A DNA stretch of 64,000 bases from Paenibacillus sp. LHD-38 (GCF_031157315.1 NZ_JAVIFU010000007.1:176090-240089); one strand, 5' to 3'; shown: positions 25,716-34,982, counted from the stretch's first letter. Notes: generated by a model not told the origin, from the sequence alone. A program made the numbers and translations.

Positions 25716-26940
25716 CAGAAGCGATGAAGATACGGTTCGACTAGACCAAGAAGCGCTGACGGTATACAATATCGAAAATGTGCGGGGCCACTTGACTTTG
25801 CCTGTCAAAGGAGCGAACGGAACGACGATAACTTGGCAATCCGGAAGCCCTGAGATCATTGCGGCGTCCGGAGAAGTGACCCGTCCCCAGTTCGGCAGTG
25901 GAAATCAATCGGTGAAGCTAACGGCAACCATCACCCGAAATGGTGTAACTGCGGAGAAAGTGTTTGAGGCAACGGTCAAAACGGGTCCTGCAAAGGAAGA
26001 TTATGCGGGTTACCTCTTCTCTTACTTTACAGGAGAAGGGACGCCGGACGCAGAGCAAGTCTATTTCGCGCTTAGTGAAGGGAACGACCCGCTTCGCTGG
26101 AAAGAGCTGAATGGCGGGAGGCCGGTACTTACGTCCACTATGGGCGAGAAAGGGGTGAGGGATCCCTTTCTCATCCGATCCCCCGAAGGCGATAAGTTTT
26201 ATATGATTGCTACTGATCTGAAAATAAACGGAGACTGGAACTGGGACCGGGCTCAAAGTCAGGGGAGCCGATCCATCATGGTATGGGAATCGAGCGATCT
26301 TCTGAATTGGACCGAACCAAGAATGGTCGGGGTTTCGCCACCAGAGGCAGGCAACACGTGGGCTCCCGAAGTTTTTTATGATGAAGCAACGGGCGAGTAT
26401 ATCGTGTTCTGGGCCTCCAAGCTGTTCACTGATGAAAGTCATGCCGGCAATGCCTATCAAAAAATAATGTATAGCAAAACCCGGGATTTCTATGTCTTTA
26501 CTGAACCGCAGGTGTACTTGGATTTCGGGTATTCCATTATCGATACGACTATGATCTCCCATAAGGGGAAGATCTACAGGTTTACGAAAGACGAAAGAGA
26601 CAATCAGCCGTTATCACCTTACGGAAAAATGGTATTTCAGGATGTATTGGGCTCCGTATTCGATCCCGGCTGCCAAATGATTAAAGAAGGCGTCGGCAGC
26701 GTTAAAGGCGTCGAAGGTCCAACCGTGTTTAAATCCAATACAGAAGAAAAATGGTATTTGTTCGTCGACGAATTCGGTTCCAGAGGTTATTTGCCGCTAG
26801 AAACGACTGATCTGGACTCAGGCGTATGGACGCTTTCTACCGATTACGATTTACCCGGCAGCCCCCGTCACGGAACGGTTATACCGATAACGAAAACCGA
26901 GTACGATGCCATTTACGCCAAATACTTGAGTCACCGTTGA
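25702..26940 (+). CDS. GH43 glycosidase with N-terminal Ig-like domain
   Basis: The 412-residue frame overlaps the GH30 gene by 14 bp in the +1 frame; GGGGAGAGGGG precedes the ATG. Residues about 10-90 form a bacterial Ig-like module (ITWQSGSPEIIAASGEVTRP), and about 97-412 a GH43 five-blade propeller with Asp in GVRDPFLI, Asp in SIIDTTMI and Glu in VEGPTVF as the expected triad. There is no signal peptide, which is odd for an Ig-bearing enzyme. This may be the detached half of a GH30-Ig-GH43 secreted enzyme, or a coupled cytoplasmic protein. It is a close paralogue of 28004-28927, which lacks the Ig module. Activity is arabinosidase-, xylosidase- or galactosidase-like, not resolvable here. 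Confidence 0.88.
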   Translation: MQGYSRSDEDTVRLDQEALTVYNIENVRGHLTLPVKGANGTTITWQSGSPEIIAASGEVTRPQFGSGNQSVKLTATITRNGVTAEKVFEATVKTGPAKEDYAGYLFSYFTGEGTPDAEQVYFALSEGNDPLRWKELNGGRPVLTSTMGEKGVRDPFLIRSPEGDKFYMIATDLKINGDWNWDRAQSQGSRSIMVWESSDLLNWTEPRMVGVSPPEAGNTWAPEVFYDEATGEYIVFWASKLFTDESHAGNAYQKIMYSKTRDFYVFTEPQVYLDFGYSIIDTTMISHKGKIYRFTKDERDNQPLSPYGKMVFQDVLGSVFDPGCQMIKEGVGSVKGVEGPTVFKSNTEEKWYLFVDEFGSRGYLPLETTDLDSGVWTLSTDYDLPGSPRHGTVIPITKTEYDAIYAKYLSHR

Positions 26941-26984
26941 CAGTTCAAGAAAAACGGGTCTTGCATGAAAAAAATACGCTTAGT

Positions 26985-27010
26985 AAGCCGCATATTTGCG
27001 GCTTTTTCAT
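26985..27010 (+). terminator. Terminator of the long transport operon
   Basis: AAGCCGCA (26985-26992), loop TATT, TGCGGCTT (26997-27004), then TTTCATTTT. It lies between the convergent GH43 and AraC genes. Confidence 0.88.
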
Positions 27011-27064
27011 TTTAACGATATGCGCTCTAGGATCGGTCAAAGGCTAAACTTATCGGTAAAAACA

Positions 27065-27859
27065 TCACGTTGCGGGAGATCGATATTTGCGGCGATACTG
27101 GGTCGGCGTCAAGTGCACGCTCTTCTTGAACTGTCTCATAAAGTGGACCTCGTTGTCATACCCGCAAAGCTCTGCGATCGTCTTAACATCGTGATCGGAA
27201 TTTTCTAGTTGATGCAGAGCATATTCGAGCCGATTGTGAATGACGTCATTAATGACGGACACGCCGAATATTTCCTTGTACAGCTGTTGAAAATGCGATC
27301 GGCTCATATTCATGCTTGCCGCCAGCTCATCGATCGAGTACGAAATCGAAGGCGTATTGTAGATCACGTTACGAAGATTAATAAATTGATCATAATGCTT
27401 GCTAATGTGATGGTTGGAATCGATGCGGCTGCGCATTTCGCTTAGTTTCATGAGCAGACAACGTACGGTAGCGTCCATAATCTCGCGCTTATAGGGGCCG
27501 TTATGGACATGCTCGCTTTGGAGCTCGCTTACTTTTCTAGAAACATAAAAAGGGTCATGAGCCGTCATGACCGTATCGAGCGGCAGTTGAAGCTGCTGAC
27601 AAAACATGTCTATTTCATCGGAATCGAAATGAAACCAATCATGCATCATAGGCTGCTCGATGGCTCTATAATATTGCTTACTGCTTTTGCCATACAGGAT
27701 ATAGCTGTTTTGCTCCGTGACGATTAATTTTCCTTGCGATTCAACTTCCATTTTGCTGCGGAACAGCAGAAACAAGTAGTCGCCGGATCCTTCCGGCCGG
27801 TCGACGATGAACCCTTCTTCATGCGTGACATTGTAGCCGCATCTCTTGATTTGAATCAT
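27065..27859 (-). CDS. AraC-family transcriptional regulator
   Basis: This 264-residue regulator has an N-terminal cupin-like sensor (VDRPEGSGDYLFLLFRSKME, YILYGKSSKQYYRA) and a C-terminal pair of helix-turn-helices (YSIDELAASMNMSRSHFQQL, DVKTIAELCGYDNEVHFMRQF) ending PTQYRRKYR. CGGAGGG precedes the ATG at 27859. It is divergent from the GH43-GH43-GH51 operon, with a 145-bp shared promoter region, so it most likely activates that operon in response to a pentose or oligosaccharide. The single-component sensor contrasts with the two-component AraC regulators elsewhere in the window. Confidence 0.93.
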   Translation of the reverse strand: MIQIKRCGYNVTHEEGFIVDRPEGSGDYLFLLFRSKMEVESQGKLIVTEQNSYILYGKSSKQYYRAIEQPMMHDWFHFDSDEIDMFCQQLQLPLDTVMTAHDPFYVSRKVSELQSEHVHNGPYKREIMDATVRCLLMKLSEMRSRIDSNHHISKHYDQFINLRNVIYNTPSISYSIDELAASMNMSRSHFQQLYKEIFGVSVINDVIHNRLEYALHQLENSDHDVKTIAELCGYDNEVHFMRQFKKSVHLTPTQYRRKYRSPAT

Positions 27860-28003
27860 TGTTATCCCTCCGCTATTTTCTGGACAATAAATCAGTTAAT
27901 ACCTATCATACATCATTTACGATTGTATAATAAAGTTGGAAAATAGGGTGGGATAATGCTTTTATTATGGATTATATTTCAGCTATGAGGATGAGTGAAA
28001 CCA

Positions 28004-28927
28004 ATGGTTGCTAACTTGGAGCAGTATGCGGGGTATTTGTTTGCTTATTTCAAGGGCGAGCGATACGAGGATGGGGAGCAAGTATATTTTGCGCTTAGTG
28101 AAGGCAATAACGCTCTCTCTTGGAGAGAGCTGAACGGAGGACGGCCTGTTCTTGTTTCTACGATGGGGGAGAAGGGCGTACGGGACCCTTATATCGTCCG
28201 ATCTCCGCTAGGCGATTCGTTCTATTTGGTTGCGACCGACCTGCGGATACACAGCAACGGGGATTGGAATCGGGCAGTCACGGCGGGAAGCCGCTCGATT
28301 ATGATTTGGAACTCTTCGAATCTCGTTGATTGGTCAAATCAATCGATGGTGGAGCTAGCGCCGGAGGGGGCAGGCTGCACGTGGGCACCAGAAGTATTCC
28401 GCGATAGCAGCTCGGACGTATATTACTTGTTTTGGGCTTCTATGCTGGACGGCAGTCTTCCGGATACCGATCGATACCATCGTATGATGGTAGCCGAAAC
28501 AAAGGATTTTGTAACGTTCAGCAAGCCGAAAGTATACATGGATTACGGGTATTCGGTCATCGACACGACGATGATTGAAGCCCAGGGCAGCGTGTATCGG
28601 ATTAGCAAAGGGCAAAACATCATGTTGGAATCAGGCAGCTCTTTCTACGATCCGAGCTTTAAGCTTATAAATGGCAGCGTTGAACAGCCCTATTTACGCC
28701 AAGGTGAAGGGCCGATTATTTTCAAGTCAAACACAGAAGACAAGTGGTACGCATTTATCGATGAATACGTGGATCGTGGCTACATTCCACTCGAAACGAC
28801 GGATTTGAGCTCCGGCATATGGTCGTTGCCCGAGCATTACTCCTTGCCCGCTTCGCCGCGCCATGGCTCGGTCATACCCGTTACCAAGCTGGAATACGAT
28901 AGATTGCTAGAACGATATGGAGGATGA
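28004..28927 (+). CDS. GH43 glycosidase (cytoplasmic)
   Basis: This 307-residue GH43 protein has Asp in GVRDPYIV, Asp in SVIDTTMI and Glu in GEGPIIF, so the catalytic triad is intact. It is strikingly similar to residues 97-412 of the 25702 protein (GYLFAYFKGE, QVYFALSEGN, LPASPRHGSVIPVTKLEYD). No signal peptide is seen. GTG 27995 is only 4 bases from GAGG while ATG 28004 is 13 away, so the start is uncertain by three codons. It leads the GH43-GH43-GH51 operon; TATAAT at 27926-27931 is a possible -10. It probably removes arabinosyl or xylosyl residues from imported oligomers. Confidence 0.88.
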   Translation: MVANLEQYAGYLFAYFKGERYEDGEQVYFALSEGNNALSWRELNGGRPVLVSTMGEKGVRDPYIVRSPLGDSFYLVATDLRIHSNGDWNRAVTAGSRSIMIWNSSNLVDWSNQSMVELAPEGAGCTWAPEVFRDSSSDVYYLFWASMLDGSLPDTDRYHRMMVAETKDFVTFSKPKVYMDYGYSVIDTTMIEAQGSVYRISKGQNIMLESGSSFYDPSFKLINGSVEQPYLRQGEGPIIFKSNTEDKWYAFIDEYVDRGYIPLETTDLSSGIWSLPEHYSLPASPRHGSVIPVTKLEYDRLLERYGG

Positions 28928-28931
28928 TTTT

Positions 28932-29840
28932 ATGGAGAAGAAGTTGCAACAGCCGACCTTGATCGGCGAATGGGCTGATCCGTTCCTGTTTCAAGACGGA
29001 GAAAACTATTATTTGTATCCGACGAAGGACAGCGATGGATGGCTATACGAGAAGTTCCATGTTTTCCACAGCAAGGACTTGATTCACTGGGAAGGGCCGT
29101 ACTTGGCGCTGGACTTGACCGAGGTCAGCTGGGCGAAGACAAGAGCATGGGCTCCCGGTATTAACAAGTATAAAGGCAAGTATTACATGTACTTCTCTGC
29201 GGAGGCGCAGATCGGCGTTGCCGTATCCGATTCGCCGCTTGGGCCGTTCAAGGATTTGCTTGGCAGGCCATTAATCGAGAAGAACGAATACGATTGTCAG
29301 AGCATCGACGCCGACCTGTTCGTTGACGAAGACAATCAGCCTTACTTGTTATGGGGTCAAGGAAAGTGCTGGATCGTTCCACTTGAGGACGACATGATTT
29401 CATTTAAAACGAAGCCAGTCTTGTTGTCCAATCAGCTGTATGAGCTTCGCGGCAAAGATCCGGACGTGTTCGATAACGGCATATATAACGAAGGGCCGCA
29501 TATGCAAAAGGTAGACGGGAAATATATGCTGACCTGGAGTAACTACGATACCCGCGATCCGAGATACCAAATCTGTTACGCTACGAGTGACCACATTTAC
29601 GGGCCTTATGATTCGCCTGAGGATAACCGCGTAACGCGGCACTCCGACCTTTACACCGGAACGGGCCATGCATCCATGGCGAAGTATGAAGGCGACTGGT
29701 ATTTATGCTATCACCGGCTTATCGACCCTTCGAGTACTGTATTGCGCGAAACTTGCATTAGTAAAATCGATTTCAACGATGGCAAGCCAAGCGTTGGTGT
29801 AGACCACTGGATATCGGTTGATGGAGGAAATTTCAAATGA
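28932..29840 (+). CDS. GH43 glycosidase (arabinosidase/xylosidase type)
   Basis: This 302-residue protein starts at ATG 28932, 4 bp after the previous stop, using GGAGG inside the end of that gene; an earlier in-frame ATG at 28917 has no spacing for it. The propeller has Asp in GEWADPFLF, Asp in SIDADLF and Glu in YNEGPHM. It belongs to a different GH43 branch from its neighbour. It lacks a signal peptide and is therefore cytoplasmic. Its stop overlaps the GH51 start (ATGA). Exo-alpha-L-arabinofuranosidase or beta-xylosidase is the likely activity. Confidence 0.9.
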   Translation: MEKKLQQPTLIGEWADPFLFQDGENYYLYPTKDSDGWLYEKFHVFHSKDLIHWEGPYLALDLTEVSWAKTRAWAPGINKYKGKYYMYFSAEAQIGVAVSDSPLGPFKDLLGRPLIEKNEYDCQSIDADLFVDEDNQPYLLWGQGKCWIVPLEDDMISFKTKPVLLSNQLYELRGKDPDVFDNGIYNEGPHMQKVDGKYMLTWSNYDTRDPRYQICYATSDHIYGPYDSPEDNRVTRHSDLYTGTGHASMAKYEGDWYLCYHRLIDPSSTVLRETCISKIDFNDGKPSVGVDHWISVDGGNFK

Positions 29841-32236
29841 GTGAGGCACAAGGAAAGCTTACGATACATACGAAGCAACGGGGTGCTGAACTTGGCGATT
29901 TGTTCGGCATTTTCTTCGAGGATTTGAACCATGCGGCAGACGGCGGGCTCTATGCGGAGCTAGTTCGCAACCGTTCGTTCGAGTTTGATCCGATCGATCA
30001 CCCGGACTTCCATGCGTTGACCAATTGGGAGAAGGTTGAACGAGGCGGCGGACAGGCTGAACTCAGGATTGAGGACTCACAGCCGATGAATGAACGTAAC
30101 AGGCATTACGCCGTTATTACTATTCGTATGGCAGGCGATGGAGTGGGAATCGCGAATTCGGGCTTTAATTCGGGAATTCCAGTTAGGGTGGGGGAAGACT
30201 ATCGATTCTCCTTCTACGCGAGGCGCAATGAGAGCTTCAGTGAGCCGGTGCGCATAGCGATTGAAAGTAAGGCAGGAGTTGTTCACGGGGAAACGACTGT
30301 TGTGGTGGACTCGTCCGAATGGAGAAAATACGAGGCTGTTATATCTGTGGATGAAACCAATTACAGCAGCAGGCTGACGATTACGACAGGCGGCTCGGGC
30401 AGCCTGTATGTAGACATGGTCTCGTTGTTCCCGCTTAGGACGTTCCTAGGACGTACGAACGGGCTGCGGGAAGATATTGCAACTTTGCTGGCTGAGCTGA
30501 AGCCGAAGTTCATGCGCTTTCCAGGTGGATGCCTCGTTCATGACGGCTCGCTTAACCCGGATGATCGCAACTCGATGTACCGTTGGAAGAACACAATCGG
30601 TCCGGTTGAACAGCGTCCTTCGAGACGGAACAATTGGCGATATAATCAGACGCTTGGATTAGGCTATTACGAATACTTCCAATTCTGCCAAGACATCGGC
30701 GCGAAGCCGATTCCTATCTTGCCAGGCGGGTATGACCCGCATCATAAACGGATCGTTCCGATTGACGAACTAGGCCCGTGGATCGACGATGCGCTTGATC
30801 TGATCGAATTTGCGAATGGCGATCTCTCGACGGAATGGGGAGCTATCCGCGCCGAGCTTGGTCATCCAGAGCCGTTCGGACTCGAATATATCGGCATTGG
30901 CAACGAGGAGGTCGGTGAACCGTTCTTCGAGCGGTACAGTTATTTCCACCAAGCGATCAAGGCTAAGTACCCGACGATGAAAATCATAAATTCCAGCGGT
31001 CCGTTCGCGGCCGGGGGTGAATATGAGCGAGGCTGGCAGTCGGCGAGAGAGAATGGCTCCGATCTAGTGGACGAGCATTACTATCAATCTCCGGAGTGGT
31101 TTCTTGCCAACTTCGATCGGTATGACGGGTTCAAGGCTGATGAACCAAAGGTGTTTCTGGGAGAATACGCCTCGTGGGGCAACACCTATTATAATGCGCT
31201 CGCAGAAGCGGCATTCATGATCGGCTTGGAGCGTAATGCCCATGCGGTTGGACTAGCTTGCTATGCGCCTATGCTCTGCAACGTCGATTATGTGAACTGG
31301 AAGCCTGACCTTATCTGGTTCAACAACCATGAGGTGTTTGGAACGGCGAATTATTACGTACAGAAGTTGTTCATGCATCATCAAGGCGACCGTTTGCTTC
31401 GCATCGAAGCGAGCGGCTTCGAGAAGCCGCAAGGCATCGAGGCGAAGCCGATAAATGGCGCTATCGAGCTGGGCACGGACGCCAGCAGCGTTATATATTC
31501 GAATGTCAGGATCGTGAATAACGATTCAGGCGAGGAGCGAACGTTTACGGGCTGGACGGCCGAACTGTCGGATACGGAGAAAGCTCGCCTTGCAGGCACA
31601 GCCAAGCAGTCGGCACATCTCTGCGTAACGGATTGGACCAATTATACGTTATCCATGACGGCTAAGAGAACGGACGGACCAAGAGGATTCGTGATATCGT
31701 TCGGCTGTGCGGACGATGATAACCGGTTGTTCTGGGAAATTAGCGGCTGGCAAAATCAAGATTCCATGATTAGCTCCCGAGTCAACGGTCGCAATTCCTG
31801 CTTAACCCAAAGCTTGTTCACCGTCGAGAATGACGTCACCTATGAGCTCGCGCTCGAAGTATCGGGAAGACAGATTCGCAGCTACATTAATGGTAAGCTC
31901 ATTCATGATACGGAGGATAAGCTGCCCCTTATCCAGCCGATCTACTGTTCCTCAAGCGTAGATGACAATTTTGGCGACACAATCGTCAAAGTCGTCAATA
32001 TGCAGGACGTCGCCGTATATGCGGACATCGCGTTTGAAGATTTGCCGGAGGCAGGCGGACGCCGCGTTGAAAGCTACGAATTGTCGGGTCATTCGCTCAA
32101 GGATGAGAACAGCTTCGAGCAGCCTCAGAAGATTGTGCCGGTTCAGCGCGACTTCTCGTTCGAAGGCAGCAGCTTCTTACATGAGTTTCCAGCGCACTCC
32201 GTTACCGTATTCAGAGTCAAAATGCCAGTGGTATAA
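29837..32236 (+). CDS. GH51 alpha-L-arabinofuranosidase
   Basis: This 799-residue enzyme has GH51 marks throughout: LFGIFFEDLNHAADGGLYAE near the N-terminus, a CBM4-like insert at about 60-200, acid/base Glu357 in GIGNEEVG and nucleophile Glu443 in FLGEYASWG. A LamG-like region occupies about 560-715 and a terminal beta domain ends with HEFPAHSVTVFRVKM. It overlaps the preceding GH43 by 4 bp. No signal peptide, so it should act on arabinose-containing oligosaccharides inside the cell. It is the last gene of the AraC-linked operon. Confidence 0.93.
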   Translation: MSEAQGKLTIHTKQRGAELGDLFGIFFEDLNHAADGGLYAELVRNRSFEFDPIDHPDFHALTNWEKVERGGGQAELRIEDSQPMNERNRHYAVITIRMAGDGVGIANSGFNSGIPVRVGEDYRFSFYARRNESFSEPVRIAIESKAGVVHGETTVVVDSSEWRKYEAVISVDETNYSSRLTITTGGSGSLYVDMVSLFPLRTFLGRTNGLREDIATLLAELKPKFMRFPGGCLVHDGSLNPDDRNSMYRWKNTIGPVEQRPSRRNNWRYNQTLGLGYYEYFQFCQDIGAKPIPILPGGYDPHHKRIVPIDELGPWIDDALDLIEFANGDLSTEWGAIRAELGHPEPFGLEYIGIGNEEVGEPFFERYSYFHQAIKAKYPTMKIINSSGPFAAGGEYERGWQSARENGSDLVDEHYYQSPEWFLANFDRYDGFKADEPKVFLGEYASWGNTYYNALAEAAFMIGLERNAHAVGLACYAPMLCNVDYVNWKPDLIWFNNHEVFGTANYYVQKLFMHHQGDRLLRIEASGFEKPQGIEAKPINGAIELGTDASSVIYSNVRIVNNDSGEERTFTGWTAELSDTEKARLAGTAKQSAHLCVTDWTNYTLSMTAKRTDGPRGFVISFGCADDDNRLFWEISGWQNQDSMISSRVNGRNSCLTQSLFTVENDVTYELALEVSGRQIRSYINGKLIHDTEDKLPLIQPIYCSSSVDDNFGDTIVKVVNMQDVAVYADIAFEDLPEAGGRRVESYELSGHSLKDENSFEQPQKIVPVQRDFSFEGSSFLHEFPAHSVTVFRVKMPVV

Positions 32237-32278
32237 GCTGTCTGAACCGATATAACGTCTATGGAGCTTATGAGCAGA

Positions 32279-32317
32279 AGTAACCGGCCACGCAAAGTAG
32301 GCCGGTTACTTTTTTTG
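32279..32317 (+). terminator. Terminator after GH51
   Basis: AGTAACCGGCC (32279-32289) and GGCCGGTTACT (32300-32310), then seven T. Strong canonical terminator. Between here and 32520 there is no gene; a hairpin GGTGCC/GGCACC lies near 32380-32400, with no recognisable riboswitch. Confidence 0.93.
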
Positions 32318-32520
32318 TGAAAATGGAAATTCCGGAAATCACTCATTCTCATGATAAATATGAAACGTCTCAGACGAGGTGCCCGCGCTTGCTGGCACCA
32401 TTTTGCCACGCCATTTTCAGGAGCTGACCTCAGCCAGGTTTAGACCCGAAAGGCGAAGCACTAATGACTTCATTCTCTCTATCTCTTTCTAGAAGGCTAG
32501 TTGCATCTAGCATTTTATCA

Positions 32521-32551
32521 TTGAAAGCACTTTCCAAAATTGTGATATAAT
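32521..32551 (+). promoter_or_regulatory. Promoter with cre-like site, yesN-type gene
   Basis: TTGAAA (32521-32526), a 19-bp spacer and TATAAT (32546-32551). Overlapping it, TGAAAGCACTTTCC (32522-32535) matches 12 of 14 positions of the CcpA cre consensus TGWAANCGNTNWCA, suggesting catabolite repression. Confidence 0.6.
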
Positions 32552-32593
32552 GAACTGCAATTTATAAATCATTTCTATAGAGGAGATGACATC

Positions 32594-33346
32594 ATGTTTA
32601 ATGTTCTTATCGTTGACGATGAACAAATAGAACGGGAAGGCATAAAAAATTTGATCGCTCAGTACAAATTTCCTTTCAATGTGCTGGAAGCTGAGAATGG
32701 TCTAGTTGCCGAAGGCATTCTAAATAGGAAATCAATAGATATCCTGATTACGGATGTAAAGATGCCAATGATGAATGGCTTGGAATTAAGCAAGATTGCC
32801 AAGAAAACGCAGGAAAATCTGAAAATCGTGATATGCAGCGGATATGATGAGTTTGAGTATGCTAAAAGTGCGATCAAATTAGGGGTAGTGAACTACTTGT
32901 TAAAGCCTTTGGCAGTTGATGAATTCCTGGAGGCGATGGAAGATATTACACAATTTAGTCCATGCAAGGATAATCCTGAGCATGAAACGCAGGAATCGAA
33001 GGTTATCAAGCAAGTGAAGGAAATAGTGAAGGATAACTTCCAGAGAGATCTCTCATTATCGGATGTAGCTAAGGAAGTATACCTTTCTCCGGGTTATTTA
33101 AGCATTTTGTTTAAGAAAGAAACGGGTGTGAATTTCTCGAAGTATTTAACGGATTATCGGCTGCGCAAGGCAAACTATATGTTAATCCACTCCAATATGA
33201 AAATAAATGATATCGCGGTTTTTGTAGGAATTGAAAATACTTCTTATTTCTGCAGATTATTTAAAGCTAAATATAATGTCAGTCCATTACAATATAGAGA
33301 GAACGGTATCGCTTATGATCAATCTGATAAAGAAAAAGTTCAATGA
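32594..33346 (+). CDS. Two-component response regulator, short YesN/AraC type
   Basis: This 250-residue regulator has a receiver domain (residues 1-115; acidic pair Asp8/Asp9, phospho-acceptor Asp54 in LLITDVKMP-like context, Lys in NYLLKP) joined almost directly to an AraC-type DNA-binding domain (DLSLSDVAKEVYLSPGYLSI, IAVFVGIENTSYFCRLF). Members of this family usually have 500 or more residues with a long linker, so this one is minimal. Its 3' end overlaps the kinase gene by 32 bp. It probably activates the alpha-mannan transport and hydrolase genes downstream. Confidence 0.93.
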   Translation: MFNVLIVDDEQIEREGIKNLIAQYKFPFNVLEAENGLVAEGILNRKSIDILITDVKMPMMNGLELSKIAKKTQENLKIVICSGYDEFEYAKSAIKLGVVNYLLKPLAVDEFLEAMEDITQFSPCKDNPEHETQESKVIKQVKEIVKDNFQRDLSLSDVAKEVYLSPGYLSILFKKETGVNFSKYLTDYRLRKANYMLIHSNMKINDIAVFVGIENTSYFCRLFKAKYNVSPLQYRENGIAYDQSDKEKVQ

Positions 33347-34961
33347 TATCAGATTCCGCAACAAGTTATTGCTTTCTCACCTCATTATCGCGTTGATTCC
33401 AATTATTTTATTGGGGCTAATTTCCTTTATCCAATCGTATAGAACGCAGATCAAAGAATTAAAAAGTGAAGCGGCTTCAAGCTTAAACCAGATATCCAAC
33501 ATCCTTGATTATAAAATTAACCGATATAATACGCTATGCGAGTTCATGGTGCTCAATCGAGAGTTTTCGAATGTATTTATCAATAATTACGAAGAAAATT
33601 ATTTTGATATGTACCTCGATTTTAGGGACAAAGTGGATCCCATGATTTCGCATATCAAATTAATGGATGATGATATCGAGGAAATCACTTTTTATACGTC
33701 AGGAGACTTACTTGGCATCCGTGAAAATATTTTGCCGCTAAGCGAGTTGAAAAATAAGCCCTGGTACGACGGGTTTAGAGGTAGACAATGGGTCGTATAT
33801 GACGGAAGTGTATATTTGGTCCAAGAGCTGATCAGTAATTTCAAAGACAGCAATTTTATGGTGATTTCAATTAATTATGATAGTATTTTTTCAGATCTGG
33901 ATAAGCTGTCGGAATATATATTTGTGAATATCGTGAACGATAAAGAGCAAATTGTTTTTAGTGAAAAAAAACCAGAGCAACTCTCAGCTCCGGCCGCTTT
34001 ATCTGATTATCCCTTGAAAATAAGCGGTAATTTGAAAAATATCGAATGGACGATCCATTATTATCTCTCGAACGCTAACGCTTATATTAATGCATTTGCC
34101 ATTTTTAAAATTACCGTATTTGTTATTTTGCTCAGTCTAATTATCACTTTCTTTCTCATCTACATATTTTCAAACAATTTCACGAGACGGATTATCCATT
34201 TGAAAAATAAAGTAGATAAAGTTGAACAAAACAATCTAGATGTGATTATTCAAAGTGCGTCCAAGGATGAATTTGGGGGACTCACGAATGGAATCGGAAA
34301 AATGCTGGAGCGGATTAACAGTCTTATTTTTCAAGTGTATCAGGCCGAAATCGCCAAAAAGGAAAGTGATTATAACAAGCTCATAAGCCAGATCAACCCT
34401 CACTTTTTATATAATACCCTCTCTTTTATTCATTGGCGGGCGTTAAAAAAGAAAGATATAGAAACGAGTTATATGGTCACCACGTTGGCGAAGTTCTATA
34501 GATCAACCTTAAATAAAGGCAGAAATATGGTTACGATTGAAAATGAGATTAAGCATATTCAAGCCTATCTGGATTTGCAGTACATCATGAATGATGGAAC
34601 ATTTGAAGTGGACTACAGAATAGACGAATCGATTCTAAATCTATCGATCATTCATTTCATATTACAGCCTATCGTGGAAAATGCCATTATACACGGATTC
34701 GCCGAACCGAATTCTCAGGGTAATCAGATTATCATTTCAGTGTATCCCGAGAATGAGGAGATCAAAATGATTGTAAGCGATAATGGCGCGGGCATGTCCC
34801 TGCAGCAACAAAAGCAGCAATTAACAGCGGATAACGGCGGCTGCGGCGTAAGGAATGTTAATGACCGTATCAAGCTGTATTATGGCAACGAATACGGGAT
34901 GGAAATTGAAAGTGAGCCCAATAGGGGAACAACAGTCACACTAACGATTCCGCTTTCTTGA
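33315..34961 (+). CDS. Two-component sensor histidine kinase, YesM type
   Basis: This 548-residue kinase starts most plausibly at ATG 33315; the frame is open back to 33231 inside the regulator gene. It has a first transmembrane helix (LLLSHLIIALIPIILLGLIS), an extracellular sensor region of about 240 residues, a second helix (FKITVFVILLSLIITFFLIY), a HAMP segment, the phospho-accepting His in QINPHFLYNTLSF, and the HATPase lobe (LQPIVENAIIHG, VSDNGAGM). It is a LytS/YesM-family kinase that senses an extracellular sugar or ligand-loaded SBP. It is partnered with the overlapping response regulator. Confidence 0.93.
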   Translation: MINLIKKKFNDIRFRNKLLLSHLIIALIPIILLGLISFIQSYRTQIKELKSEAASSLNQISNILDYKINRYNTLCEFMVLNREFSNVFINNYEENYFDMYLDFRDKVDPMISHIKLMDDDIEEITFYTSGDLLGIRENILPLSELKNKPWYDGFRGRQWVVYDGSVYLVQELISNFKDSNFMVISINYDSIFSDLDKLSEYIFVNIVNDKEQIVFSEKKPEQLSAPAALSDYPLKISGNLKNIEWTIHYYLSNANAYINAFAIFKITVFVILLSLIITFFLIYIFSNNFTRRIIHLKNKVDKVEQNNLDVIIQSASKDEFGGLTNGIGKMLERINSLIFQVYQAEIAKKESDYNKLISQINPHFLYNTLSFIHWRALKKKDIETSYMVTTLAKFYRSTLNKGRNMVTIENEIKHIQAYLDLQYIMNDGTFEVDYRIDESILNLSIIHFILQPIVENAIIHGFAEPNSQGNQIIISVYPENEEIKMIVSDNGAGMSLQQQKQQLTADNGGCGVRNVNDRIKLYYGNEYGMEIESEPNRGTTVTLTIPLS

Positions 34962-34982
34962 TGCAGGAGATTGCTCATCCCG

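Noticed and set aside
32318..32520. Riboswitch upstream of the YesN-type gene
   Set aside because: Some hairpins are present (for example GGTGCC/GGCACC), but no conserved core of a riboswitch class could be matched, and the stretch lies before the predicted promoter.
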